Source: Filosporella fistucella (Eukaryota; Ascomycota; Leotiomycetes; Helotiales). From it: 64,000 nt of DNA. The position numbers and the translations under genes are program-made. The stretch lies in assembly GCA_030077755.1 (NCBI GenBank), contig JAQJZZ010000017.1:1860001-1924000 (forward strand). Direction: 5' to 3'. Below are positions 45,232 through 57,284 of the stretch, piece by piece; position 1 is the first letter of the stretch; each line of letters opens with the position of its first letter. The notes beneath the pieces are model-generated. The model worked only from the letters and a program-made list of their open reading frames with translations. It ran no database searches and had not been told where the DNA came from.

Positions 45232-46544
45232 ATGGAATTCAATTCCCGAGTTCCTTCTCTTCTACATCACACCACCTTTTCTCAACACAGGAGAACAGCA
45301 GTTTTGAAGCTCGTGTTTGCCCAGCCTTTGCGCCAATATTACTCACAGGGCCTTATCAGACCGCAACGTTGTTTATTCTCTTCTCTCTCTACACTTCCGC
45401 AGACTCCGCGGATCATAATTTTCCATAAAAGACTACAAGTCTCTTCAACTCCTCAAATCCTCTTTTCAAGATACCAGACTCCTCGATTTGCGCATTCAAT
45501 GGCTACCTCAGACCCATTAGTTCCTGCAGCTGCCAATGCAGCACCAATTCCCTCCCACGATGTTAAGCCTCTCACTGGAGTAGAGGCCTCAAAACGTTTG
45601 GCTGCATACAAGGCGGTAGAAGACCACTTCGACACTTCATACAGTTATATTGGCATTGGTTCTGGCAGTACGGTAGTTTATGTTGTTGAAGCAATTGCTG
45701 CTAAAGGCAGAGATATTACTTCTAAAATGACATTCGTACCTACTGGAGATCAAAGCAAACAGTTGATTATTGAGGCAGGACTTCCTTTGGGAAGTATAGA
45801 CTCGCTCCCTCCAGTTGAAGTTGAAGAAACTAAAATGGGCGGGGTCTCAGCACTCCATGTAGCTACGGGGCTTCAAGATCTGGGATTGAAAGGAAAACGA
45901 CAAAGTCTCGATGTCGCATTCGATGGAGCGGATGAGATTGATGATGATTTGAATTGTATAAAAGGAGGTGGAGCATGTCTATTCCAGGAGAAGCTGGTAG
46001 CTACTGCTGCGAAGAAGTTTGTTTGTGTTGCGGGTGAGTAGTATTTCACAGCCGGAATAATTGGCTGACGGGTGAAGATTATCGAAAACTCCAGCCAAGA
46101 CTTCTTACAGCATGGAAAACCATTCCAATTGAAATAGCGCCTCTCGCAGCCCCTACCATAAAACGAATTCTCATCAACCTAGGATCCCCAGATCCAAAGA
46201 TTCGACAGGGTGGAAGTGCAAAGGCAGGACCAGTTGTTACTGATAATGGAATGTGGATTATGGACGCACCCTTCGCTCCTCTGTTAACTCTGTCTGACCT
46301 CAAAGATGGTGAGAAAGGGGATGGAACAAATGGGAAATGGGAGGTACATAATCTTGGGAGACGAATTAAGAGAATTGTGGGTGTATTAGAGGTTGGGCTT
46401 TTCCACGGAAGGAACGGATTCCAAGTGGCAAATGCTGGTGAAGAAGGTGGTGGACAGAAGCCTGTTGCTGCATATTTTGGAATGGAAGATGGAGCTGTTG
46501 AGGTGAGAACGGCAAAGGAGATTCATGGAAAGTCGATGCCGTGA
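45232..46544 (+). CDS. rki1: Ribose-5-phosphate isomerase A, with possible mitochondrial presequence
   Basis: Exons end at 46033 and resume at 46078 (44-nt intron, GTGAGT, GGCTGAC branch, GAAG acceptor). The enzyme interconverts ribose-5-phosphate and ribulose-5-phosphate in the pentose phosphate pathway. Family segments are clear: [92 protein letters not shown] and [13 protein letters not shown]. The usual start is the ATG at 45499 (MATSDPL, 333 aa). An in-frame ATG at 45232 adds 89 residues rich in Arg, Ser, Leu and His with almost no acidic residue ([20 protein letters not shown]...), which looks like a mitochondrial targeting sequence. Two isoforms from leaky scanning are possible; the long start is given here as the outer limit. 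Confidence 0.92.
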
Positions 46545-46907
46545 GCAACCCGGTGATCGGAAGGTGATTGAATGGATCGAGTCCGGCCTACGTATGAGTG
46601 ACGGGAGTGATGTGGATATGAACATAAATATTCGATAGTGGCTGCAGAGGTCTGTTTTTATTGCTTTGATGAAAGTGCTGATACAAATTTCAGGGAGGGT
46701 CACATTCGAGATCGAGATAATGGTATAGCACTCATTCATTGTATTGTCTGCGGAATACGATCAGGGTATGCAAGCTTGCATACCCTTCGATCTGATATCC
46801 TTACGTATAGTTGGCAATTGCGTGTGCATCCTGCCCTCGAATTCTAAATTGCATCTTCTCTCACCACAGACCGCAATCGTTTCATCATGTCGCTCCCATC
46901 ACTTATC
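46545..46907. other. Convergent 3' spacer with palindrome
   Basis: This lies between the stop codons of rki1 (plus) and the 81-aa gene (minus). Apart from the palindrome at 46763-46786 nothing is recognised. Confidence 0.5.
46763..46786. repeat. Perfect 24-bp palindrome
   Basis: The left arm is agggtatgcaag, and the right arm is its exact reverse complement with no loop. It sits in the spacer between two convergent genes. Confidence 0.8.
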
Positions 46908-47196
46908 TCAAGTCTTCAACTTCTCCTCCGTCTCCTCAAGCTCCTTCTGGATCTTCTCTTGGTGCTCCCGAATGGCTTCAGTGGAGTCGGAAGTACCCTG
47001 TCCAAGGACTGCTACCTCATGTGATTGAGGTTTATCGAGGTATGCTTCTGTTATCGAGTACGTGGGAATATTGCCGAGCTCTAATGCAGGATTGTTGGAA
47101 GTATGATTTGGGCTGCTGCTAGTGTCAGCTGGTTCCAATTCAATTTCATATTCAATCATACCCGGAAGCGGAGCCCTGAGCTGCTACGTCTGACAT
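46908..47196 (-). CDS. Small acidic hypothetical protein, 81 aa
   Basis: Exons 47196..47162 and 47118..46908 (43-nt intron, GTATGA, GCTGACACTAG branch/acceptor) give 81 aa starting MSDVAAQGSASG. The middle includes GNIPTYSITEAYLDKPQ and EVAVLGQGTSDSTEAI; the C-terminus EHQEKIQKELEETEEKLKT is a short charged coiled coil. Without the intron the first exon stops after two codons, so splicing is required. There is no signal peptide or known domain. The compact structure with a short intron and an amphipathic end suggests a real gene, but function is unknown. Confidence 0.5.
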
Positions 47197-49053
47197 CTTT
47201 TATTTGGATTTGAGTTCTTGGAGCTGCGAAATGGCGATGATTTCCTACTTGAGAGGTCTGGCATATTTGTAGTTGGCAAAGGGTCCTCAGCTCGGGGCAA
47301 TTGATTTCAGCATTCTGCTGGCCGATGTTTGCCGCTGCTTCTTGATCACGATAAGATGCTCGTTTCGGTATTAAGGCTGCTTCACCAAGTGGCTAGCATT
47401 GCTTCTCGCGAAGACTTTTCAGCTTGCAAAATTACATATCACATTACTTCTGCAAAGCAACGTGGTACAATCACGATTTCGGTCTCTTCTCCGACCATTC
47501 ATACATCATAGTGCCTGCGAGTCTATTACAAGGAAGGACCTTACCATCTCAATTATGATATATCACTAGGGTTCTATGATCCAGTCGTAAACAGCTCGGT
47601 TCCAGCGTGATGGGAATATGATAGCCACTGCAGCCCGACCGAGGGTTGGGCTGACCAGTCGGAGTTTTTCATGCGCTTCTGGTTCTCGTGGCTACATTGT
47701 TTGAATAATGTCGCCCAGAAAAACGTGGGGCATCAGCACGAGATGCAGATTCAAAGGGCAACTTTGAGGCGTTGTCATTAAATACCTCATCTCACCGTGT
47801 TTCTGCTCGAGCGTTGTCCACACTTCACGTGGAGATTCCAGACTGCGGTGGAGAATATGCAGTGGCGGAATTGATCTTTGTTTACGTCTCGAATATCGGC
47901 GCATTCCATTGCAGAGATATCACGCTGATTGACGATTCAGTACACATCACAGCCTAGCTCAGGACAACTACTACCGCAAACCTATCATTCAAAACATCCA
48001 TTCCACGAGTCAATCAGCGTCTGCCACCAACCTCACTCCAACACCAGATGTGCTGTCCCCGTTTTCAATTCAATTGTCCTCTCTGCCCATCCGATCCAGC
48101 CAGCCGTTCGTGGCTGCATCTCATCACATTTCCCATCTCCAGTCCTTTTCGATAAGGCTGCTCAAGATCCCATCACATTACTTATCGAATATGCGGGTGA
48201 TGAGTTTAGAGGGGTGAGATACTATTGGGTTGTGAGACATTCTCGGGTAGGCTTGCCTGCTTTGGATGAGCATGGGATACGTGGCTGCGCGGGGACGAGT
48301 GGTTGGAGCCGCATTTTGGAGGTGGGAGATTGGTTTGGAGAGTGTTGGTAGGATTATTCGGAGGAGGTGAAAAGATTGTTTGTAAGTTGATGATGGAGGG
48401 GATGTGTTTGGAGTGGGAAGAGCTCTGTGTTCGTGGTTGCATGATGGATTTACTCTGCTTGAAGCTTCTAGTGGAATTCCTTGTATCCGATTGTGAGCAG
48501 TTATTTATCTTTTACAATTGGAGGTGCAATTTCGAGATAATCTACAGTAGGATCATTCTATACTACCTAGGAGGTATTCTATCGCTGTCAAGTCCCACGA
48601 CGTCGGATTTATTTTGTGGGCAGACATTATCATGCTAAAACAAGAAGAACACTCCAGGAATGGTTTCTAGTATCTACTAGGCTCGTCGTTGTAAAGACCA
48701 GATTTATGGATTTCCATTATCAAAATTTGTAGAGTAGTTAGTTATTAATCTGCTTCAACTGAGGCCTAGGCCTAGGCCTAGAATTTATGCTAGCCTATTT
48801 CCTTGCATAACTTCCTTTTTCTTACTCGATATGAGACTTGATCCACATCCCGTGGTCGTCATCAGGGCACTCATGAGCTGCTTCCCGTGAAGCAATTTCC
48901 TGGGTAGTATTTCCGTATTTCTCCCCTTCTTCCACAGGGCATGCAGTACGCACAGCGTGTTCTGAGCCTCTCATTTGGGCTTGTGGCGATGTGCCATTGA
49001 TATGCAAATAACCACCCCTCGATCCACTATCACCAACCACAACCATCTTCGAT
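47197..49053. other. Intergenic, 1.9 kb
   Basis: This contains the promoter of the 81-aa gene and the 3' UTR of the F-box/LRR gene. Open frames at 47.7-48.6 kb show no family motifs. An aggcct repeat lies at 48762-48781. Confidence 0.45.
48762..48781. repeat. (aggcct)3 self-complementary repeat
   Basis: Three tandem aggcct hexamers plus ag; each hexamer is its own reverse complement, so the tract can fold back on itself. Confidence 0.75.
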
Positions 49054-51556
49054 TCACCCTCCTCTCAAAACCTTAATCTCCCCCCTCCAATGTCCCAACA
49101 ACGCCTCCTCAACGCCACTTCTCCCAAATCTCTCCGCCACCTCATACATCCTCTTCTTCTCCCTCCTAAATCCCGCCAACTCACTAACAACATCAATCAG
49201 ATGTCCATCTTCCACTTCACACATCATCCCCTCGTCTCCCTTCACCTTCTGGTCTATCTTCCCCTCACTAACCAGCAATCCCCCATCATCTTCCGCAAAG
49301 AAGGAGAAGTCAGAAGAGGAGGCATGCATAAACATTTCTGAATCGGCGTCTTCGGTCGAGGATTTGGTGAAGGAATGATTTTTTTGATGGCAAGGGAGTG
49401 GCGAACCTGGTAGGAAGGTTGGGGAGTGAAGAGAAGTCATTTCGAGGGTCAGTTGACGTAATTTATATATACCGCGATAAATTTCTGAATTTGGGTGTTG
49501 AGAGAGATATGTGTTTCGAAGTAGAGATTCTAGTCTCGCGAGTTCTTCTTCTTCGGCGCATTCTTGGATGAATAGCGAGAGCGAGGTCGTGATAGTGCGT
49601 ATGCGTGTCGTAGATGGTACATCTGTTAATGTGAGGGTCTTGAGATTGGGTAGCATACATGGTTTGAAGCGGCCTGGATGCCGCTCTCGGGCTTCGATTC
49701 TGTGGCGACGTTGTGTGATTTGTTCGATTAGCTCTTTTGGTGTTCTGGCTTTTGGCGGGTGGTTTAAAACTTCACGCCATGGTTTTTCTGGCCCAGGAGT
49801 ATATTTGTAACGATATACTAAAGGTCCGGGAGGATGAGCAGGTGAGCCTGGTGAAATTGGTGAATGGATATCAACTCGGTCAGAAGCTTTTGAGACGGAG
49901 ATCTTTGGCGGTATTGATCTTGGTAAGCTTGATCTACTTCCAATTTCATAAACTAGACTCTCCAATTCATAGCAATCATCCTCTTCAGACTTATGCGGGT
50001 GCTTGGCTGTTGGAGAATTTCCGGTTACTTGCAATCCGACGTCGTCTGGTGACTCAAAACTTGCGTGAATCTCTTCACTAGGCGCCATCCCATTTGATGT
50101 GTCCTTTGGGTCTGAATCCGTGCTGGCACTTGTGTCCGCCAGCTCGAAGAAAGTGTCCGGTGCTATCAATTCAGTCGAATCTAGTTCATGCCTTAAATCG
50201 TCGCTATGCAATTCAAAGCATTGTTCCGACACAGAGAGCTCCTTCCCAGTAAAGGGATAGCTTGTGATGATGGAGTGATGGATACGCAAAGATCTCAAGT
50301 TTCTGAAAGCATGTGTGAAGATAGACGGGCTTAAAACCTCTATTTCTGGAGGATCCGAGAATCTTCGAGTGGGGAATGTTGGCGACCTAGGTGTGAGCAA
50401 CTCGGCTGGTCGTTGGCTCAAGTTTATAGAACCCACATCTAGTTGATGAAGGTCTGGTCGATCAAGAATATTGGAGACTCCATTAATGGTAATATAGTTC
50501 GAGGCGAGATACAAGTGCGATAATGAAGAGGGAAGTCCCTCTTCAATACTGAGGTACCCATCCAAACCGCTCGTTATCCGTCGTTGCACAAAGCTTTCAA
50601 AACCTTCAGATAACACGCGAGTTGGGAGGGGCACACTAGAGTAACCTCTAGATGATGGCGAAGGGATTCCAGTATCGGGAAGATCCCTAATATAAGGTGC
50701 TGCAGCTGGTAGTTGTGATAAGAGTATTGAAAGACCGCGCTCAGTGAGAAGATTATGGCTGACATCCAGACTTCGCAGGCGATTAGTGAACGTGAGATTC
50801 TCTATATCATCGTCTCTCAGGCCACAGCCACTCAATCTCAAAATTTTCAAATCGGAAAGTGTGCCGATTTGTCGCAAGACTTGAGGACTCCTGGATCCCT
50901 GAGAACCGGATAGGTCTAAAAAGATCAAGTGAGGAAAATGATGCAGGGCAGCAGTCAAACTCGAAGCAGTGGTATTCTCGCAATTTGAAGCGGTAAGGAG
51001 TTTGAGCGGATATATTGTTGGACAATCGGAGCTGTAATGAATCGATCGGAGAGATTCGTGGTCAAAAAATGATAAGTTTGACACAATCAAAGCTTGAAGA
51101 GCTGGCAGTCGATCGAGAATGTCCCGTAACCATCCGGCTTGCGGCCCATCGTAGAATTCTGGCGAAGCAGGTGGAATATGCAGCGTGTGTGCGTAGCTTC
51201 GGACATGCAGGCGTACTCGAGTGAGAAGGCGTTTGAATCGGGTTAATGATACTAGTCACGTGAGTACAAAAGAGCTACCTTACAAGGTATCTAGGTTTAA
51301 TTTGGAGCGTCGAAGTAGAATTGGATAAATGGAAAAAGGGTACTGGATCAAAGGTTGTATGCTTACTATATACTGTATCGCTATCAACACCAAATCTCGA
51401 CGCTGGATCTCCCCACAAAAGGGGGGCGAAAATCGCATGCCATTGTCGACTAACAAGACATGTAGAATAGAGGTCTCGAGTATTAACATAAGGTGCAATT
51501 ATCAGCCAAAGCTGTCTGTAAGCAGTAGCTTGATACGATGGTGGAGCGTAGGCCAT
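49054..51556 (-). CDS. F-box/leucine-rich repeat protein
   Basis: Exons 51556..51367 and 51251..49054 (115-nt intron, GTAAGC to GACTAG) give 795 aa from MAYAPPSYQATAYRQLW. The first 60 residues are F-box-like: LWLIIAPYVNTRDLYSTCLV and SRQWHAIFAPLLWGDPASRF. After the junction the conserved run LTRFKRLLTRVRLHVRSYAH, then HTLHIPPASPEFYDG, precedes leucine-rich repeats (LIFLDLSGSQ, LKILRLSGCGL, LRSLDVSHNLL, LSHLYLASNYI, LHQLDVGSINL, LRSLRIHHSII). About 300-480 is acidic and disordered; the C-terminus includes LKTLTLTDVPSTTRIRT and a final helix. Such proteins are substrate adaptors of SCF ubiquitin ligases; the substrate is unknown. A later donor (GTAAGG near 51286) breaks the frame, so the earlier one was chosen. 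Confidence 0.8.
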
Positions 51557-52921
51557 GGTTTTGAGAATTGCCAACTTGCTCAATCACCACGTGCAACATT
51601 GGCCACCACACTTCTTATGCCTCGATACCTCCACTCATAAACCAATAGACTTATTGTGGGAACGCTTCGCTGGCAAAACATATAAACAAAAAGCAAACAT
51701 ACGATGATTAAATATCAATTTGATATCATGACATGATGCTGCTAAGAGGTTGTAGATGTGAAATAACCTTCTTCCATCATTCTTCGATTATTACGCCGCC
51801 TTACTGCAGCCGGTTGAATGCAATCAGCAGACCATAGAAATAGGATCCTTGCAGCCCTAAACCAAACCGAGCGAGCAACTCATGTGCCCGGAATGGAAGA
51901 AATGCGAATAGCATCGAGACAAGGAAGTCGCGAATTTGGGTCCGAAGCAGGATAGGGATGTCTTAGAAGTCGATTCGAGTATAATTCTGTGAAAGGAGTA
52001 ATGTTTCATTGATGTATGAAAATGCTGTTGTCTTCTAGCTAGGACTCATTCACAAGCGAGGTGAAAAGCGGGAAGACAACCAGATCAGGTTGAGTTGGGC
52101 TCAAAACCAGTTCGAGACTGGGTCGGGACCAACTCAAGCCTCCGTCAAAACGAAAAGAGCGCTGTCACCATGACCACAGCGACATGCAACAAGGAAGGAA
52201 CGACACGTGACAGCATAAATTAAATGTTTTAGTATACAATAGGGAGAAAGAGAAGAGTCGTTGATTACTAACTCTTCCTAAGTTTATTGGTTTATTCAAA
52301 GGGGAATCTGTGTCGTGATTTTTACATGCTTGCAGAAGAGAATCTGGAATTGGGATTCTGCCGCTATCACGTGAAAGCTCAGCCATCAGCGACAGATGGA
52401 CTCATATTTCGACTCTCTGCCTTAGCTCGGAGGTTAGAATACTATTAGAAACTACAATTTCATTGATACAAGGCTTGATGGCCCCTTACGTGTGTTCAAA
52501 ATGTACTACGACCGTGTATCAGATGCGTTTCGAGGCCATCCCATTCACGAAAGCGCATTGAAGATACATGTTGATAAACTGGGCGGGAGGTATCTAATTC
52601 AAACTATTTCACATATCACATCATGAAATATGCTCTGTCAGTGTCCTATAGGTCTCCCAGTAAATATATCCCGCTAGCAATTGATAATTATAACTTACAT
52701 AGTTCGAATAAAGCGTGTTGAGGACTAAAAAGCAACACAATCCTGCTTGAAGCCTCCTACCTATTTATAGAATTTTTCGGCTTCAGCCTCAAATTTTCGA
52801 AACGTTTCAACATAGCCGCCAAACATGTGGAGGCTGAGATTTATGATAATTATTTTATTACTTCTAGCTTGATCCCACGCCTAGGGAACCATTGGCAAAC
52901 ATCCCGAACTTGGCTATCAGT
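51557..52921. promoter_or_regulatory. Divergent intergenic region
   Basis: This 1.37-kb region lies between the F-box/LRR gene (minus) and the membrane protein gene (plus); both promoters must be here. No gene or repeat is seen. Confidence 0.5.
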
Positions 52922-54200
52922 ATGTCTGAAAATGAAATAAGATACCAAAAGGTAGAAGATACACAAGTGGCAAATCGATGCTTCTCCGGACGAACTCTCC
53001 CAACGCAAACAAAGGAGAATGCCTCAACGAGTGACAGCGAATACCTACCCCCAAAATCCTTCGCTTCCAACCAAAAGCCAAAATGGAAACGAACTCTTTG
53101 GCAAACCTCAATAGGAATAACCGCCTTATGCGCCGTGTGTTCATTCAGTGCAATTTTCGTCATCCCGACAGATGTCAACCAAAGTGACCCATACCTCTGC
53201 GGTGACGGTTCGTCCACTCTCTTCAGCCTAGATAGTGCATACGGAAATTGGACTCTCAGCCAAGCGAAGCTCGTAGATGTAAGCTTTAACCTACTGGCTG
53301 GCCGGGGACTACAAGGAATTCTGGCATATTTTTCATACATCACAATCACCTCCATGCTACTTCGAGCAATGGAAAATGCACCTGTGACATTCGACCTCTA
53401 CGCAGCACTTGTGTTCGCTCCATCAAGTGTATACAGTATCTGGCCGGTAGCAAAAGCGATCATTACACTTCCAGGCATACGTCCGAAGTTCATGATGATC
53501 TGGATACTCTACTCATGTATCTTTCTTCTCGCACTCCCTACGCTCATAGACACTATGACGGGATATGCTCCACAGCAAGATATATTCTGGAAATTTCCTG
53601 ATAGCACCATCTTTTCATACCCGTCAAGCAACATGACCCAACGGATTCAACTTGTGAAGGAACACGGCGACGTGTACAGCTACTTGTGCATGCCTTCAAA
53701 AAACGGAATGTATCAATGGGGGTTTTCTATATATTGGCTAATAATTTCTTGGATATTTACTGCCGTAGTAAGTAACCTCACATTCCCCGAAATTGAGTCT
53801 CGTGTGCAACTATCTCTCCAATCCTACAAAAAGACAGCCATTCTCGATGAAGGCGTACAGAAGTTACCCCGCTAACTTTTCGGAGTGGCTTTTAGGCACT
53901 TATGTCTCGTGGATGGACGCACAGCATCAAAGCGAATTGTGTCAGAAGGGACGAAGCATGAATGTATATCGCGCATCTGTTGACATTGCGGGGGCAATGG
54001 AGGAGGTGCTAGGGGGAAATATGGATGCTTATTCGGGCAGTGAATTAGAGAAGCAATTGCAGAAAAAGAACGGGATCATGTACACCTCTGAGGCAAACGA
54101 TATGGCGGGTCTAGGAAGGCTTGTTCTGAGGCCAGGGAGAAGAGGCAGAATGGGGAAACTGAGCTGGAATACTTTGTATGGTAGAGAAAAGGAGGCTTAG
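52922..54200 (+). CDS. Fungal multi-pass membrane protein, unknown function
   Basis: Exons 52922..53767 and 53886..54200 (118-nt intron, GTAAGT, GCTAAC branch, CGGAG acceptor) give 386 aa from MSENEIRYQKVEDTQ. Hydrophobic segments lie near TLWQTSIGITALCAVCSFSA, FDLYAALVFAPSSVYSI, FMMIWILYSCIFLLALP and GFSIYWLIISWIFTAVV. Between the first two is the motif VDVSFNLLAGRGLQGILAYF, shared by a large uncharacterised fungal family (VD...GRGxQ). The cytosolic tail YRASVDIAGAMEEVLG is also typical. The acceptor was chosen because it keeps this tail in frame. The role is unknown; localisation to a membrane is supported by the hydrophobic segments. The N-terminal 60 residues are polar and have no signal peptide. 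Confidence 0.78.
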
Positions 54201-54912
54201 ATTTGTCAATTTTTGGAATTCGTTCAACACTGGCCATTTGACGTGTTAATGACTAGTAGATGATCATAACTTAGATAAATAGTTGAATCGAAAGAGATAG
54301 TGGCAGAATTATGGCACTTTCCAAGATATATTAGTGACTACATAAACCTCTTAAATAGTAGTCAATGGGTTTTCAATTGAATTTTGCAAGTACCAGTAGT
54401 GCCTCCCTTACCTATATTACAATTACATTTTGGTGTTGCCCGAATATTTGCTTGTTAATAAGAACAGTGTAGATGAAGTTCTCTTTATAAGGGTTCCATA
54501 CAAGTTTGTAACTGTAAAACTTATTGATAAGTCTAAATAACCCGATTCACTCTTTCTTCCTTAACGAAATCTAATCCCCGCCTTTATGATTCATGTATAG
54601 TGCAGTATAATCACACAGCAGCAAATGTAAGGAAGTAATTGATTCACAAGAATATCAACAAGTCTATGCTGAACTACTAGAACCAGAGTTCTTATGATTC
54701 ACGCTTCTACTTCAAACATCAGATTGGACGGATTCAAGAAGTATTTATGCCTCCAATTCTCCTGCTGCAATGCTTCTTTCTTTCTTCTTCATCAACAACA
54801 TCAACATCCTTCATCAGCATCGTTTACAGCTTACAACACACAAAAGAAAATACTTTTCGAATCTTCAGGGAACCATACACTCTAACACCTCTCAATCGTT
54901 CAAAAAGTCAAC
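54201..54912. other. Intergenic upstream of the third cysteine-module gene
   Basis: This 712-bp region is AT-rich in its first part. The last 150 bases are CA- and CT-rich, like a fungal leader. A tttataag element is at 54485, too far upstream to be convincing as a TATA box. Confidence 0.45.
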
Positions 54913-55317
54913 ATGTCTTTTGTCATTTACTGGCCAACTAATGAGCCCCTGACTTGGGACCAATCAGATCGCAATGAGAGGTGCTACTTCTACGATCACT
55001 GTGCGAGTGTAGACAAATGTCCAAACTGGATCCCAGAGAAAGGCCAGGCCTGCGAACCTTGCAGAGTAAGTGAACATATAATATTCTATTTTCAATTACT
55101 TGCTGTAGGAACTAAGTGTTAATACTGGCATGATTAGATAGCTCACAATAAAAGACGAGAGCCCGGTAATATTCACGGATATGTAAAGTGCTTCCGAAAC
55201 GGCTACACGTACTGGTGCCCTGAGACTTACGTACCAAGTCCTCAATTTGGCCCACAGGATCCCGAGCATGTTAAGCCAGGTCCAAACCAGTACTATTCAG
55301 GCTACCTTGAGAGGTAG
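54913..55317 (+). CDS. Small cysteine-module protein, 110 aa
   Basis: Exons 54913..55065 and 55138..55317 (72-nt intron, GTAAGT to GATTAG) encode 110 aa from MSFVIYWPTNEPLTWDQ. Residues 24-51 hold CYFYDHCASVDKCPNW and EKGQACEPCR; the intron follows the Arg codon in phase 0. Exon 2 continues IAHNKRREPGNIHGYVKCF and YTYWCPETYVPSPQ, ending PGPNQYYSGYLER. The layout (C-Y-F, inner Cys, G-Q-A-C-x2-C, intron, HxK, aromatic W-C-P) matches the genes at 10.3 and 13.9 kb. Eight cysteines, no signal peptide. Function unknown; the Cys pairs could bind zinc. Acceptor choice: the next AG, four bases downstream, leads quickly to a stop. Confidence 0.65.
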
Positions 55318-56406
55318 ACGTCGCAGCCAGATAGCGCCTAGCAGCCAATTATTGGAATCTCATCTGCTCAAACTTGGGATTTCTCGGGCACATTGGAACT
55401 TGAGTTTGGTGGTGTGTTTGTCAAATCGTTCGTTCGTGTCCTTTCGAACAAATCCGTTGATCTTTGATTGTACAATAGCGGCAATGCAATGGACCTAGAG
55501 ATTTTGGTTTGAGCGCCCCTTCTGGGGAAGTGTACGACGGAGTAGAGGTTTACGAAAGCGTTGATTTCTTGCGTTGAATTCTTGCTTTGCTCTATTGCGT
55601 TGATTGTCTGCCTTGGTTTCTGGGGTTCAGCGGTGCAAGATTGGAACAATTTACAGAAAGCGTTGTATTTCGCGTTTAGTTTAATAACAACTTTCACTGA
55701 ATACGAAATTCCTCTAGTAAATACATTTTGAATAATGCAGCCTAATGATTGAGTCACCACATATGAATTTGAATAGTATAGGGCTCCAATCATCGACTTT
55801 CGAGTTGGAGAGTAGTATCAGGAGCAAAGCTGATTATTAGTACCTTATCAACAAAGCTTGGCCAAAATTTCCGATGAAGTCCCTAAGATTATTTAAGCCC
55901 CTGACTTGCCGATTTATAATGCTTAACAGCACTTTCTCCGAGTTCTGACTTTTAGGACAGTGTCACAAGTTAAATGCTGTAGATGCTAAATGTTCTCTGC
56001 ATTTTCGTTCCCATCTAGTGTTAGTCAACTGTTTATATGTCTTGTATACATGGATTAGAGGCTCCTAAAATAGCATTCGGGAATTATGTACATACGATAT
56101 GGGAGCTGAACTATTATGGAGTGAGTGAATCAGTAGGCAAAGAAGATCCAAACTGTCTGAAGTCCTAGAATTTGATTTGTGAATCATTTATAATCCAAAT
56201 TATGAGGCGCAAGCGAGAACTACTGGTCTTTACATGAAGTATAAAAGCTTCCACTAATCCAGTTTGCAGTCCTTCTCCTTATGCAAACATCGCATCCGCC
56301 TACCTTGATCTCAACTTATTCTGGAAGCTTACTTTGTAGCTTCCACTAGTATTTCCGAGATTTGAACCTCTATTCAGCCAGTGCCTTAACCTTCAAATTG
56401 ACAGCA

Positions 56407-56574
56407 ATGCCTGCCCCTCATCAATATCCACCTGAAACAAAGCTGAAGCCCCATGTCAATCCACGAGCCACAATTTGGAACAATTCTCTCCTTGTACCAG
56501 CTACTGGACCCAAGGGAGATATCAAAAGCACAGAGACAATTCTACCTACCAACCTTGAAACCCCAGACAAATAA
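56407..56574 (+). CDS. Possible 55-aa protein
   Basis: An ATG after a CA-rich leader opens 55 codons (MPAPHQYPPETKLKPHVN...). The peptide is Pro/Thr/Lys-rich without motifs. It may be a short gene, a first exon or chance. Confidence 0.22.
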   Translation: MPAPHQYPPETKLKPHVNPRATIWNNSLLVPATGPKGDIKSTETILPTNLETPDK

Positions 56575-57284
56575 CAAAGCCGACTCGCGGAGACAGTGAG
56601 CGGGGCAGTTGAAATTATCAAGCACGAAGAAGCAGCTCTTCCTAAATAGAGGCAATTCTTCGGCATCTGCAACGAATGTGTGGCGAGGTACCGGCGATCT
56701 TTTGGGTGCGGCAGAGAGCGATGATGTAAGTGATCACCTTCCTTCTCTATGTTGACCAAATACCTACTTGCTGCAAGATCTGGATTCATTGAGATATCAG
56801 AGTTTTTCCAGTCTCGATTGATAGGGTGTGACGTCTAAGTTTGTAGGTTTGTAAAAAAAGTAATTGCGTTGCAATCTTTTGTCCGGGCTGTGATGATTTG
56901 GCATTTTGGAATTGACCTCAAAAGTATTTCCATATTTCTAAAAACTTGTTGAAATCAAAATTAAATTGAAGTAAACTGAAATGTGAATTACATGCTGTGT
57001 TGATAATCAGATAATCACCGGACAATTTTCATCTCCGTCAACTTTTCTGAACTGTGAACTTTCAGCTTGGCCAATAACCTTCTCATGATGTAGAATTCAA
57101 AAATGGAAAATGCCAAGTATGATTCGGGCTCAATAGAATACGTAATCAATGGAAATTTCAAAGATAGAAAGAGATAACGAATGTTGTTTCTTTGACTGGT
57201 CGTGTTGCATTTTCAATTTGCTGTGGAACTACAATGATAAATTCCTCAACTCGGATAAACCGACAAAGTACAAAGTGCTTCACA

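Noticed and set aside
47692..48638. Several open frames on both strands
   Set aside because: None shows motif, splice structure or leader. They overlap each other in different frames.
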